Below, piece after piece: positions 47,141 to 60,098 of a DNA stretch of 64,000 nt. Position 1 is the first letter of the stretch. The number at the start of each line of letters is the position of its first letter. Made by a program: the position numbers and the translations under genes. The stretch comes from Pagrus major (lineage: Eukaryota; Chordata; Actinopteri; Spariformes; Sparidae): contig NC_133223.1 in the NCBI RefSeq assembly GCF_040436345.1, positions 13,025,613 through 13,089,612 on the forward strand. The letters are read 5' to 3'. The notes under the pieces were generated by a model. The model did no database searches and had not been told where the DNA came from. It saw nothing but the letters and a program-made list of their open reading frames with translations.

Positions 47141-49770
47141 GTCAACACGCAGTTCCTCAGTGAGTCCAGCAGAGGTCGCTCAAGAGCTTTGATAATACTT
47201 CCCTGGTAACGTTTGGCTCTGTCCTGCACAGTTCACCTCCCAGTCACTCAGCTCATGTCAGTGGTTTGGTCTTCACAGAGAGCCAAAAGGTCGCTTCACT
47301 CAGGTGCAGGATGTTTGGTGACCAGTAGTCCTTTGGCACACTGGCCCACAACAGATTGGGGGATCCATCTGTCCTTCAGTAAGAGGAGGGCATCTCTCCC
47401 TCTCCCTCTCAGGATATGACACTGTGTGTCCCAGTTGGTTTTCAGTGAGTCACTTGTTTTTTTCCCCTCCTGCACTGTTTATGTGTGTGCTCCGATGGAG
47501 ATGTGTAGGATGTTTGTGTTGTGTTTTCACATTTGATGACTATAGCTGTGTCATCAATTTGTCTAACTGTTCAGGGGTCCCTCTGATATGTTCGTATGCG
47601 CCCAGCTCTTTTTCAAGATGTTGATTTCCCTCTCTCCTAAAGACACCCACAACACGGCTAATTAACAGGTTTTTAATTAGCTTGTTTTGGTAATGAGGAA
47701 GGGAGGGATTTGTGTGCTGGGTGACTGAGCTTTTAAACGTCGCCATACAGTGTCCCTGTGGGGAGCGGTGTGATGTAGAGGAAAACTAGAGTCTATGCAG
47801 GGTGACTTACGGCTCCGTGTTCTCAGGCTTGCTCATGTTCATGGCACCTTTTTCAGTTTTGTTTTCCTGCGTCACTTTCTGTTCTGTTTTTGTCCATTTT
47901 AAAAATAATGTTGCCTTGTAGGCCCATTTTCCCAGATTTGAGGAACATATACACCCTTTGAACACTGCCTCAACTCCTCCTTGAAATCAGTTGGATTTAT
48001 GTTGCTGTGGCAAAGAGAGCGTGGGTGAGATATTGTCTGTGAATTACTTGTTTTATGGGTCCCGGGAGTATCATACACAACAGTCTGTGCAGCTAAACAG
48101 AATATTCCATGAAAGCGCTCTTTCTTTTTGGGCTGCTTGAGGGAACGTCTGCGTCTCTGTCTGCCAGGGAGAACAACAGCGGCCTTTCTGATACACTGGA
48201 CCACAGACAACCCCAGAGAGCCGAGTCCTCTGTCACCAGCATGCAGACGAGAACAAAGTGGGGCTAAATTTAGGCCCAGATATGGCTTCGTACACCCGGA
48301 GACCCCTCCATCCTCTCCTAAATCCACTTCCAACAAAGAGAATTTCAACACATCCAAAGCCGTGTCTGCTCTTTCTGTCTCCCTCTCATTCTACTTCCTG
48401 CTTCCCTTTTGTAATTTACGTTTGAGCTTGCTGCTTCTCGTAAGAAATGAGATGATTCTGTGCAGGAAGGAGTTTATTGCAGCCAGCAGGCTGTAGACGG
48501 TTGGTCACACTATGCTGAACACATTGAACAGCCACGGTCCCCATTTATCCCACTGGTCTGATTTGTGGAGGTCCAACGCAGGGTGACTGACTAGTTACAG
48601 TTCACATCGACTCTCCAACATGCGCTGTGCATGAGGGAGTATTTTACCCTCTTCATCGTCTATCTTTAGGTTTTATTAAGTGAAAAAAAGCTCATTTCAG
48701 GAGCATTCATTTTCAGCAGAGTGCATTATTAACCGTCATGGCTGCCAAGAGAAGCAGGTTATAAATAGAAAGACAACATCATTCACAGGCTTCCACTTTT
48801 TCTGTGAAGGCACGAGGCTGTTATTTCACGAAGCTGTTACCATTTTGGTTTCCCTACAGATGTAAAACTCCGTCTCCAGCTCAAGGAGGTCATATACACA
48901 TTGATACACGTTAATAATAGACACGCACACACACGCACACACACAAAACAGATGTGGAGAGAATTCCCCCTGGCAGCAGAAGCCTTTGAGTCATCATCTG
49001 GGATTCCCTTCCTCTCACTTCCAAATATGGGTGGGATTGTGAGAGAGCGGGAGGCAGAACGTGGAAGGCAGAGTGGAACCCCCTCGTGATGTCAGAGCTC
49101 TGGAACAGTGAGCCTCACGCTGACTGGAAATTCACAGGAAGGAATGTCGGGAATGCCAGAATCACCGAAAAGCTATTCACGCACGCATGTTTGTAAAATC
49201 TGAGTCTCAGCACACACACGCCTCATATGCACCCACACACACACGCACATGTACTGGTCCTCGCCAGTCCTCTCACTAGGGAGATATTCCTTCCCGTAAA
49301 AGTCTTATTCCTCTTCCCCCCACATACCCCACAAGAGGATGACTCCTTATTCCCAGCATCAGTTGCTTTGTGTGAGGCCTCTGGTTGCATGTGGTATTTC
49401 CCCTCTCCCTAAAGGCAGAGAACAGCGTGATGGATTGTACTGTTGTGTGGAGTTAAAATGTGTATTTTGAAATATCAATTTCTACTGCTCATACTTCAGT
49501 CCACCTTTGAGGTACATATTTAAGGAAACTATTTGTTTTCTTTTCACCACATTTATCTGAGGGTTTTAGTTAATTTGCAGAACATATGCCAAACTTCAAA
49601 AGAATTTAAATTTAAACCATCTAACCGTGGATGGATTAGCTTACAAGGTGGCCCCGGGGGAAAAGAAGCGATCCGTGGGCCCCACTCTCACACTTGTTGC
49701 CATTAAGAACCCATCAAGTACCGTTATTTACCAACCAGGAGTCCTCTACTTGAACATGCCCCCGATTTGC
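47141..49770. other. gene-poor flank right of rnaseh2b
   Basis: No recognisable exon or RNA gene. The longest frame (48357-47899, minus, 152 codons) has no motif I recognise and no matching splice context. A few short CA runs occur near 48920 and 49230. Confidence 0.5.
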
Positions 49771-49774
49771 TGGG

Positions 49775-50253
49775 TGTTACGGCAACAAAATAAACAGTGG
49801 CCGGCAACATATTAAAAAAAGACACCGTACTCGAGAGCAAGTTTGCAAAAGAAAATGAAGGTTTATTTACAAATGATACCAAAATTTACCAAAACTATGG
49901 AAGTCTGGAGGCCATAATGAAGAAAAAGATGGAGGAAGCCTGGGCCAAGCACGCAGTGGCCATAGGATCCAGAACTTCCCTCCCTAAACTAAGAAAAGTC
50001 TACATAAATTAAACATCATTAAACAAACAAAGCCACGAAAACAGGACTACCAGGCCTCCATCCTCAAAAAGATAACAAAACACCAACCAAAGACAAAGAC
50101 AGAGGCAGTCTAAAACAGTCAGGACTGCTCAGTCCTTCTCCTCCACCCTCCCTTTAATATGGGGATGAGGCCGGGCTAACTGCCTGATGAGCAGCACCTG
50201 AGTGAAGTGAAGGAGAACAGAGGAGGAAACACAGAAGTGGGGAGCGGGTAACA
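49775..50253 (-). mobile_element. solo LTR (479 bp) of a retrotransposon
   Basis: Starts TGTTAC and ends GTAACA, the TG...CA form with a six-base inverted terminus. TGGG flanks both ends (49771-49774 and 50254-50257) as a 4-bp target duplication. Minus orientation is suggested by a catattaaaggg TATA-like motif followed by T-rich sequence on that strand. No internal coding region or second LTR is nearby. Class (Gypsy or BEL) not decided. Confidence 0.65.
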
Positions 50254-50519
50254 TGGGTGTCAACTAACTTGTGGCAATTTGCGTAATGTATTTTATAAAC
50301 TGAAAAAAAAAAGTTTTACAGCTACATTGTACAAAGACTACATTTTGAAACCTGACCCCTCTATAAGACAGAATAGGAAATAATAGAAGAGACACATTAA
50401 TCCACATATCATTTTAGTTTATAAAGTGCTTTAATACGTGCGTTGGTACATTTTATTGAACAAATTTGCAGCTGATCAAACTAGTAGAAACAGTAAACAC
50501 AAAGTAAACCTGTGTCTAA

Positions 50520-50680
50520 ACATGATCTTTTCCTAACCCTAAACCTGTGTGTGCCTAAACCTAACCAGAGAATAAGCAGTGTTGTCGCAACATAAAACGG
50601 AAATTAGAAACAAAAAGTTGCAACATAGAGAAATGTATAGTGTCAACATATCATTTTGCATAAACGTACATGTGCAATAT
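50520..50680. repeat. dispersed repeat (gcctaaacctaacc type), copy 2
   Basis: Repeats the block order of 24140-24300: tttcctaaccctaaacc, gcctaaacctaacca, gttgtcgcaaca, agaaatgtatagtgtcaaca. Confidence 0.6.
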
Positions 50681-50764
50681 ATACATACACTGGCCACTGA
50701 CCGATCCTTAGACCCGCCCCCTTAGTTTTTGTTGCTAGCTCGGACAAGCTTGACAATAAGAAAC

Positions 50765-51033
50765 ATGGCAACGCCGGTCCCGTTTAGCCGACTGCAGCAG
50801 TGCTTAATAGTTTCTGGGACTCAGACAATATGGCTTCAAGAAGTCGACCGCAAGGACCACAGTACACAATGGAAGGATACATTCACAATGTTAAGTTTTA
50901 TGAACACGGCAAAACAACGCGCATTGAGGCCAGGTCATTCCAGTCTGAAGGAAAACAAGAGAAGGCAGACATACTTTCTGTAGAGGCTGAGGATGACATG
51001 ACTATCAGTCGACATCGCCCCTTCAGTGCTTGG
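50765..51033 (+). pseudogene. coding-like fragment, possibly the 5' exon of a transposon-derived gene
   Basis: From 50800 a frame reads through MASRSRPQGPQYTMEGYIHN, KFYEHGKTTRIEARSFQSEG and ILSVEAEDDMTISRHRPFSA. It then meets gcttggtatgtc, which could be a splice donor near 51032. The GYIHNVKF...IEARSFQS pattern reminds me of the region just before SWIM-type zinc fingers in transposon-derived fish proteins, but no zinc-binding residues are present here and no second exon was found. An ATG at 50765 is in another frame. It could be a decayed fragment or a first exon whose partners are absent. Confidence 0.3.
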
Positions 51034-51066
51034 TATGTCTCCTTTACCCCTTCTTGGGATACATAA

Positions 51067-53215
51067 AGTGCTCTCGGTATTTATTCCTGATACAGACCAT
51101 GGTGCTGCTGACCATTATACGTTAGCTAGCCAGCTAGCTAGCGTTTTGCTCACATTGGCTAAGATGTGACTGTACATGATGTGACGAGTCCGTGAAGATG
51201 TTGGCATCAATATAATGTGATTTTACATCGTCACGTTACCTTTGAACGAACAAGGGGTCTTTGGCAATGGTGTTGATGTTCAGCTGATGTCGAGGCCTAC
51301 CACACAGCTGGCTCCGCCGCTGGTAGCGCCCTGGCACTGTTGATCTGATTGGTTGAGGTTGGCCCGGTGATAGACGGTGATAGACATGTGGTTCCCTCCT
51401 GTCAAGTATGTTCCCTTTTCTAAACAGTTTCTAGCTGTGCCTTTCCAAATAGATTGTGTAACAAACCATCTTGTGCTTCAGGTTGTGATTTGCCGGGTCA
51501 AAGTTAAAGGTACCCTATAAAGTTTTTAACCAAAAACTTCCATGGAACCAGCACTGAGGAACTAAACTAGATTTAGGCTATAAGGGTTTTTTTTGCACAT
51601 TCAAAGAACTGTGAACAACCACGAGGAAACGATGACAGATTGAAAATTGACGGCTGCCTTTAAAAAGCAGTTATCCCACATGAAAACACAACAACACTGA
51701 GTTATTCAGTTGTGTTATATATCCAGTGTTGCGTGACTCTGATCTTTGAGTCAGATGTAACGGACGGCTGAAAGCAGTGCTATAAAGCAGTGTTCTGTTT
51801 TGTTTGTATCTCGTGCGGATCACACGATATACATTCCTGCCTATGGTTTCACACTATTCCACTGATTATAATGTGCCAAGAAAAGGAGCACTGGGGCAGT
51901 AAATTCCAGGGGAGACGACTACAAGCCAGCGAACAAGGATGTTAACTAAGTCATTTTTTTTTCAAATTCAGTTTTGCTGAGAAGACTGAATGTTTCTCCA
52001 CGAGGCACCTTTAATAAATCACTGAAAACAGACAGGAACATTGTACCACTAAGTTTAGACATATACTGTAAAAAGCAGAAATTTCTTGACCAATCAGACG
52101 CTCACTACTTCTCAACAACTGAAATCCAAACATTTTTGCATTATTTTGCTGTTTTGATTCATCAAATGCAGTTTGTTAAATGTGCTGACATGCTGCTTTT
52201 TTCTGTTTTATATTATGGTTAGTTGAGTACATTTGGAGTGTGGATTGTCGGCTGGACAAAAAAAGCAATTTGATGATTTTTGGAGCAATATATAAACTAA
52301 ATAATTAGTTTATTAACCAAAACCATCACTTCGTTCATATACATTATTGGCATATGAATCAAATGACAGCGCTGTATGGACCGCTGATGTGTTGGTCCTG
52401 ATAAAAATGTAACCCTCTCAGGCGGGGGGCTGTCTGTCCCACAGGCTTTCATGTGCCCATGATCCCTGCCTGTCTCCTCCCTCCCGTTTCTTTCCCTCTC
52501 TTTACTCTGTCCTGCCGAGTAGATGTCCCACAATACACCATCCCCAACCCTAATTATTGTTTACTGGGATCAATCTCTCTCCCTCTCTCTCCCTCCCTCT
52601 CCCTCAGTGTACCAGGGACCAGAGATGATGTGGTAATTACATCTGCCGACTGCTGGTCTGCCGCAGACGGCTCCGCAAGTCTCCCTGCTCAGAGAGAAAT
52701 TAGAGACTGCTCAGCACATGTCCAGGGCTGTAATTAGAATAAGTACTCTGTGTATGAAATGTGTTTATTTGTTTATTTATGAGACCCCTGAATTCCAGGG
52801 CACTTCTCCGTGCCTCTGCTCGATGGTTGGGTCACGTCAGGGGACGTGGACCAGAACCCTCGTGGGTGATTATGAGAGTAGGTAACTGTAGTCGCAGCTA
52901 TTCTCTTAAGCAGCGTATTTATTGTTGCAGCAGGCGTGTCAGATATTGATTTGGTGTGATTGACATTTTCACAACAATGTTCAGGAACCTGAAGTGGTGT
53001 GGAGGGTGTCAGCTATTGTGCTGGTAAAATATGTGATTACTGGGGCTAATAAACATGTTTAAATTTGAGATTGTAAGATATTTACAAGCACTTAAACTCA
53101 CTATAGCTGAATTCTGTTGAGGGTCAACAAACAAAAAAGACATTTAAGTGTTGTGTTGGGCGGGCCGGGCTGAGGCCACCAGCTCTGGAGGAGACAGTCA
53201 GGTGCACAGCCGGAC
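51067..53215. other. region without recognised genes
   Basis: Holds a ctagccagctagctagcg cluster (about 51124), a possible short repeat starting taaaggtaccctataaag (about 51505), and CT-rich sequence near 52565-52610. No exon recognised. Confidence 0.5.
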
Positions 53216-54083
53216 CTTCTGGAGGAATAAGGAGAGGAGAGCTCAGAAATCACTTTTTTTACTTTTGGGTGGATTTATCTTCACTCCTGTTTATCACCCT
53301 GACTGCAGCAGTGATCGGCGGAGGTGACCTCCATTGGTGAGTGTTTATGTTCTGCAATGTTGACCACTGACTGGAGCTGGAGGTGAAATGTTACTTTACC
53401 TTATGATCGTACTGTTACAAAGAGGAGAGCTGAAAAAGAAGAGATAACAGTCAACACAGACTTACGCAAGTAACGGGAATATACAGAAATGATTCCGCAG
53501 TCAAATTCACACACTCGGACACACCATTAACAACCACCACTGCAGATGAACGTCTATCCGATGTGACTCAGGCACAAGTGTTCATGGATGAGGTAATGTT
53601 TTAATGTTTTATGCATGTTAAGTTTGTCTTATTCGCCAGTTTCCCTATGCCAAAGTTAGCAACAGGTGGGTAGAACTTCTGGAGGAATAAACACCTGGAG
53701 TCACATCAGAGTCTTCTCTCATCTTCACTCCTGTTTATCAGCCTGACTGCAGCAGTGAGAGGGGGGAAAAAGAAGAGAAAGACCCAGAGTCTCTGGTGAG
53801 TTTACTGAGAGGTTGACCTGAAGTCAAACACACAGACTGGTTTAGAGCTAATGTGCAGTAAGTAATCTGGCTGTTAGGGGAGTAATGGGAATTAACACAA
53901 ATGATTCTGTGGTCAAACTTACAAGTAACGCCTCGCTGGTAGTGAACACACCATTAAACAACTACCACTGCTGATAAAAATCTATCCGACGTGACTCAGG
54001 CACAAAGGCTCACAGACGAGTTAAGTTTCAGTTTAGTCTGCTTCTCAGACTTCCCTACCCCGGAGGTGGAAACAGGCGACCAA
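53216..54083 (+). repeat. tandem duplication, two units of ~430-460 bp
   Basis: Unit 1 (53216-53675) and unit 2 (53676 to about 54083) share, in order, cttctggaggaataa, atcttcactcctgtttatca, ctgactgcagcagtga, acacaccattaa, tatccga(t/c)gtgactcagg and a final tttccctat/cttcccta block. Offsets fall from 460 to 428 bp along the units, so several indels have accumulated. Unit 2 includes ccagagtctctggtgagttt, which looks like an exon end with a splice donor. Confidence 0.75.
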
Positions 54084-54403
54084 ATGGATCAGACTGTTAC
54101 CTTGAGTACACTTACATTTCACTGGGTCTGAACATTGTTGGAAACATCTGGGATAATGTAACAAAAGTGTAGTCATTTTTATACATTTGAACGCAGAATT
54201 CTTGCATATATCTTTAGGGTTAGGTAATACTGTAAATGATGGTTTTTAAATTAATAAGGCTATAAAAGTGTTGATAAGAGCATGATAGCATGTTCATTGT
54301 GTAAGCACTTATGAGAAACTTGCACTCGAACACAGTTTAAGAAACTCTTAACAAGTTTATTATAAGTGCTTATTTTACTTAAGTGCCTACTTTATTTTTC
54401 TTT

Positions 54404-54407
<4 letters not shown>

Positions 54408-54436
<29 letters not shown>
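54408..54436 (+). repeat. poly(T) run
   Basis: 29 consecutive T. It may be the tail of a retroposed sequence on the minus strand, but no source sequence was recognised next to it. Confidence 0.95.
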
Positions 54437-54441
<5 letters not shown>

Positions 54442-56078
54442 ATGTTGTCTGTACAAAAACATTGAAAACACACTTTCTTTTAATTCAAAACTGACACATC
54501 TGCCAGCCAGCTCCACTTTCAGTGCTTCTAATAGCAATGGTTCCCTCTGGCTACCAGTCCACTGCTGGGACTCTCAAAAGTCACCGAAACTCTCGGACGG
54601 GGCAAGGACCCACTGTTTCCTCTCCTTCGCTGATAGCAGCACGTCTCCCGTTTCACTCTGAAGGGATACAGTTTCAGACAAGGGGACTCGTGGCTGCCGT
54701 GGGGTGCTTTCTCCACTCCCAGATTTATGAGCTGCGCAATGAGACAGTCGACAACTCAAGCCATTAAAAGATTATCTGGATCTTTCGCAGGCATGCTGGG
54801 ATAATTTGGGAGCAAAGTCATTATGTTCATTCCGTATAAATCTACAAGGTGGAGGGTGACACATGGGGAAAGAACAGTCTATTACACAGTGTGTTTGTGA
54901 CCATGAGTGTGTATGTTGCAGCATGTGTTTGTGGTTAGTTAATATTCCCCCCTTGAGACATAAATTCCAGTATTTAGAACAATTCTCAGCTTTGGAGGAC
55001 ACTTTTGATTTCGATACCAAACTACTGCACATCATCTTTTATCAAGGATGCTGAATGATTTAACCTTGAGGTTTTGGAGTGTTTACAAGCAGATTTGCAT
55101 TTGAATCGTTTTCATTTTCTTTTTCAGCCCCTCTCACGCGAAAATGTGAGAATCATTAACAGAAAAGCAGATGCTGGATGAGAGCGGAGAACAGACAGAC
55201 AGACGGACAGAGAAGCCGAACACATGAAGGTCTTTGTGTTGAGGCAGCGTGACTACACAGCAGCGACAGGAGAGCCCGGCGTGTAGCCTTTAACTTACCT
55301 CAGAAGATGGATTGAACCAGCTGCTTCATAAAACAACAAGTCAGTCTTTTAGTGAAATTGTTCCTGTGATGGATCTATGCTTTTATGTCAGAACTGTCAT
55401 TTCTCCACTAAAGTAAAACGACTCTCGTCATGATTTCATGCACTCTGAAGGACTTCAGATTTGAGCGGCGCAGAATTTCCTGACCCAGTGCACATGTTCA
55501 ATAAACACATTGACATTTTTAACACAATCATTTTTCAGTAATGTCTGAAATGGTGTATGTCAGCGAATATTTATATAGGGACGTGAATGGATAGACAGTG
55601 TGTAAGACCACTGACTTCATTATTCGTGACTAGAAAGACGTTATTCATACAGCGAGGGGGTTTTGGCAAATATCCACACTATAGGTAATGACTTTACTTG
55701 CCAACACCATTATCTCAGAGTGTGAACAAGCTCTTCTAACTGGACAACAATGGCCGAACCAGACGCTTTCATCCCAATAGTAAAATTGGTAATTACTCTC
55801 CAGACTGGACCCAGCCTCACAGTCTGCATTTTGTCCTTGGCTTTTCAGGGATAAGGGTCTTGGCATGAGCTGGCCAAGCGTAATGTAATCGAAAAAGGCA
55901 AGACCGTGAATCTGGTGGCGTGATGTCATCACTATGAGACACTTGTGTGATATCATAATTATGAGGTAATGGCGGGAGGGGTGTGTAAGTTTATGACTTT
56001 GGCACATGCTCAGTTTACCGTCAGCCGACTGCAACAGGGTACTAATGAGAATGAATAGCCCGCCTCAAGCTATCCATG

Positions 56079-56129
56079 TGCGTCTGTGTGTGTGTATGTG
56101 TGTGTGTGAGAGAGAAAGAGAGAGAGAGC
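56079..56129 (+). repeat. (TG)n(AG)n compound microsatellite
   Basis: TG run changing to AG run, about 50 bp. Confidence 0.9.
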
Positions 56130-59100
56130 ACATGTTCATGCATGATAAATTGATGGTTATTGGCTGGATGATGTAGTCAATAAAGGGTTGATGCAAATGA
56201 CCTACAGGTACTCGCCGGGCAGGGACACACGAGGAAAGCGTGGGTTTTGAAGTCGACAAGTTTTCCATGAATCTGATTCATTTCCCCCGACACACACTGA
56301 TTTTAGACATGTGTCATGAGGCAAAGACATAGACAATACAAAACCACTCACCAGATGAGTATCGCTGTGAACTCGATCAGGGGTTGAGTCTATGTTTCCG
56401 AATTTACTCTTCATGGTCTGAGCAATCACCACAATCACACACTATTGTGTGTAACGTCCTGATTTCTGCGTATTAGTCTGGTGATAACGGGATCTCAGTT
56501 TCTTCCACTGCTGGACTCATTATTACTCATTCTGAATAAAAAGAACCAGCTGAGTGAATCAAATATAAACTGTTCATCATACAGTATATGTTTGTATTCC
56601 ATTCACAGAACATTTTCATTCTGTTGTTTCATACTGTAATTTCTTATTTTTGTCTTCTCTGGACATTTGATGCATGTCTGTCCATCCTGTTAAGAGTCCT
56701 CACTCTGTTGCTCCTCTTGAAGGTCTCTCCTGTGACCAGGAGTGTGGTTTTTAACCATTTCAGTGTGTGTGAACCAGACAACACGTAATGAATAGCAGAA
56801 GCCAGGCTCCCAAGAGGAAGAAATCAAATTTTATTAAATGTTTCAAAGTATACTAAAGACAAAAAGATTAAAATTGATTTTTAAAAAAGGAATGCAAAAA
56901 TGTACTTAGGCAACAGGAAACTGTAAACAGCTGGTAATTATAAAGACTACACAGCCAACAGTCGTGTTACTGACGTCGCCTCATTGAACGTTCACCAAAA
57001 CCCGTAACTTAAACATTGTGTGCTCCTGTATATTAGCTGCCCACACAACTGACCAACTCTCCTTTCACATAAATGCAGTTGTCAATATGACCAGATTTAT
57101 TGTGATTTTGATTTTTTTTAGTACCTTCTCATGCCGAGATGGCAGCCATGTTGGTGTTGGTGAAGTGTGTTGAGCGGGACGATGTAGTTCACTGAGCGGT
57201 TTAACAAAAAACTGGATATTTTACTTAAATTACAACAAAATGTGACTTTCTTTACTTAATAAATATCTTTTGAATTGACAAACATCATATGTGTGATTGA
57301 CGACAAAATGCAGACGGGATCAAAAAAGTATTTGTGTCTCTCCGTTCACTACCATGCAAAGCCTTTCTGCAATAAGGTCCCAAAGGACATGACTTCAGCT
57401 CTCTATGGAAGAAGCCACTTCGTGTACCAATCAGCCAATATTATCTTTATAAAAATATACTGAATAAAAAGTAGTGTGGAAAAAAAGCGGTAAACAAAAA
57501 CAGCTTTAGCGAGCATGAGCTTTGCTATGGAGTATGCAAACTTTGCTACCAGGCCTGATGCTGAGTGTAGGACCACCACACACCTGGAGAGTTCAGAGGA
57601 GGGGCAGGGTGTAGAAGGGCTGCTCTGACGGAACAAAGTGAAGTATCTCTCGTTCTCTATCACAGAAAAGTGCACCCGTTAGGCTTTCATGTAGTCATAT
57701 ATCTTTGCCCCAACATTCAAGTTATAACTCGAACCCTGCTAGATGCTACTGACCAGGTTGAGGGTCTCATTCTACCCAGCAGGGGGGGAGAATTCAGGAG
57801 AAGAGCCACTGAAAGCCAAATATTGACAATTTGTGACAGTATACTCGCATGTAAAACTAAAGATAAACACTGACATTGAAATACAACAACACACATGAAT
57901 TCGTATTGAAGAATGATCCTCCATGTTTAGCTCTCGCTCAGGATATGAAAGTCTTCACCTCTGCATGAAAGACACATTTTGTGAAACAGGTGACTGAAGC
58001 AGTTGTTTTACCACAATCAATATATCCAATAGTATTGTCAAAAATATGGAGATATCAATAAATATGGACTCTGAACATCTGAAACTGTTTCAGTACTCAT
58101 TTTTCGTAGTATCGATACACTAGTGCAAGCTGTGTTTTGTCACATGCACCACACTGTTATAATCATCGTTGTGTCAATTTTTCCGCGTGGTATCAAACAT
58201 GATAACAAATGTCAATTTTTTCAAGGTGTTATATCGAAGTCAGAAATTTCAGTATCGTGACAACACAAATATCCAACATGCCTTTGTTGTCAGTGACATA
58301 CAGCCCAGGCAGTGTGCTGGCAGTGAGAGGAAGACCTGACCTACAACATTAAAGCAAGTCAGTCAATCCTTCAAAGCCATAAAGGAAATCTTTAATGCAT
58401 TCAAATAAAACATCTCCAACAAATACCTGAATGAACTCACCTCAGGCCCAGGGGATGAGGAGCAGTGTCTTTTTTCAGCCTGAGAATCTGCCTGGTGAAC
58501 ATACTGTATAGCAGAGCATAAAGGAGCTGACTGACCTGTCTTCTCTGCTTTTTTCTCCTTCTCCTAGTTTCTCCTTTTCTGAATCTAGGGTCTCAGTGCA
58601 GTGGGTGTTATACTCTAGGCTGTAAAACCCTTTGGCCCCAATCAGTGAATTTGGGAAACATAAATAAAACTGTCTTGACACTGATTATCAACCAATTTAA
58701 CGTCTTAAAAACAAATGTCACTGGGAACCACAGAAGAATCCCCTTTATAACCTGTATATTCATCTCAAAGAGACAGATGATTGAAAAAGGCTCAAAAAAT
58801 GTATATTTTTTATATTTTATATAAAAAACAATATTTTATAACATCAGAAATGTCTCATGGTAACATATACCACTTCCTGTGCATATATCCCCTTTTTCCC
58901 TCTGTCCTCTGCTTCACACGTGTGGGTGTGAAATTATTTTAGTTCTGAAACATTTAATGTGAAAATGATTGCCATTCTATAAAGCTCATAGTAAGAATTG
59001 GCAAGCTAGTGTACAAAAAAAGAGTGCACATGTGGAGAAAAGGTTGACCTCACTCACATACAATAGCTGTGCACAAGCTGTGGAGCACAAAAGCACACAG

Positions 59101-60056
59101 AGCACATCATAAATTCTCACATAAATACAATCTTTATGATCTTTGTGAAAGATATACACGAGTGTCGAATCCAGAGCCGATGATTTCACGGTTTAAGGAC
59201 TCACGAGTTGCACAAAAGCAGAATCCTTTGTTTTGAGGGCTGATTGAATGATTAAATCAGTAGGTCCTGACTACCTAATTGGCCGCTAAATTTGACATTG
59301 CTCAATCTGCTGTGACCTGCTGTTTCATTGTCAATTACAGCGAGTTAGAAGTGAAAGTGTGACCTCACCCAAACGATCACATGTGCCAAAGTCACCCTGC
59401 AGAAATGACATCATGGATAATGATGTCATCCCAGGATTCCAGACCCTCTCCCATTCCCGCTTAAATGCTTTTAGGCTTGGCCGCACACACACATGCACAC
59501 ACACACAGAGAAAAGCGTGTGCATGTTCAGACACACGCACGTGCACACACATAAAACCCACTCGAGGAGCCTCACCCAAGACTGAGTCGTGATATAAACA
59601 AGACGAGCACACAACAGATGCGATAAGGATGTCATTTGGCCGCAGAACAAATAAAGCGAGTCTCCAGGACTAAAAATGCCTAATAATAAGCTTGTAAAAC
59701 TTCAGGTTTCTGACAGAAGCCAGGCCGCGGCTTCTCATATTGTGTCATGCCAGGAAAAAAAAAATCTAAATACAATCCTGTTGAGCCTACTTTTAAAATA
59801 AAGCCCTGAAATAGTTTTGTAAGCCACTGTGTTAATTTTCCTCACAAAGTAAAAATAAAACAGACAGCAGTAGATCAGGACCTTGCCTCCGAGTGTGAAA
59901 AGAGCCATGTGTGACTTTATTATCTGGACCTATATTGAATTTCTGCTCGCTGAGACGACAATTTGTTGAAATGGTTCTGCTTCTGTGCATTCGTTTAGAT
60001 ATCCTGAACTAAAATTTTGTGGTACTACGATGGCAGCAGTGGATTGCAATTACACT

Positions 60057-60060
<4 letters not shown>

Positions 60061-60097
<37 letters not shown>
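60061..60097 (+). repeat. (TC)18 microsatellite
   Basis: Pure TC run of 37 bp followed by ccccctgtcactctctctgc. Confidence 0.95.

Positions 60098-60098
<1 letters not shown>

Noticed and set aside
47899-48357. 152-codon minus-strand frame
   Set aside because: No motif or homology recognised, and no splice signals or poly(A) context that would support a gene.
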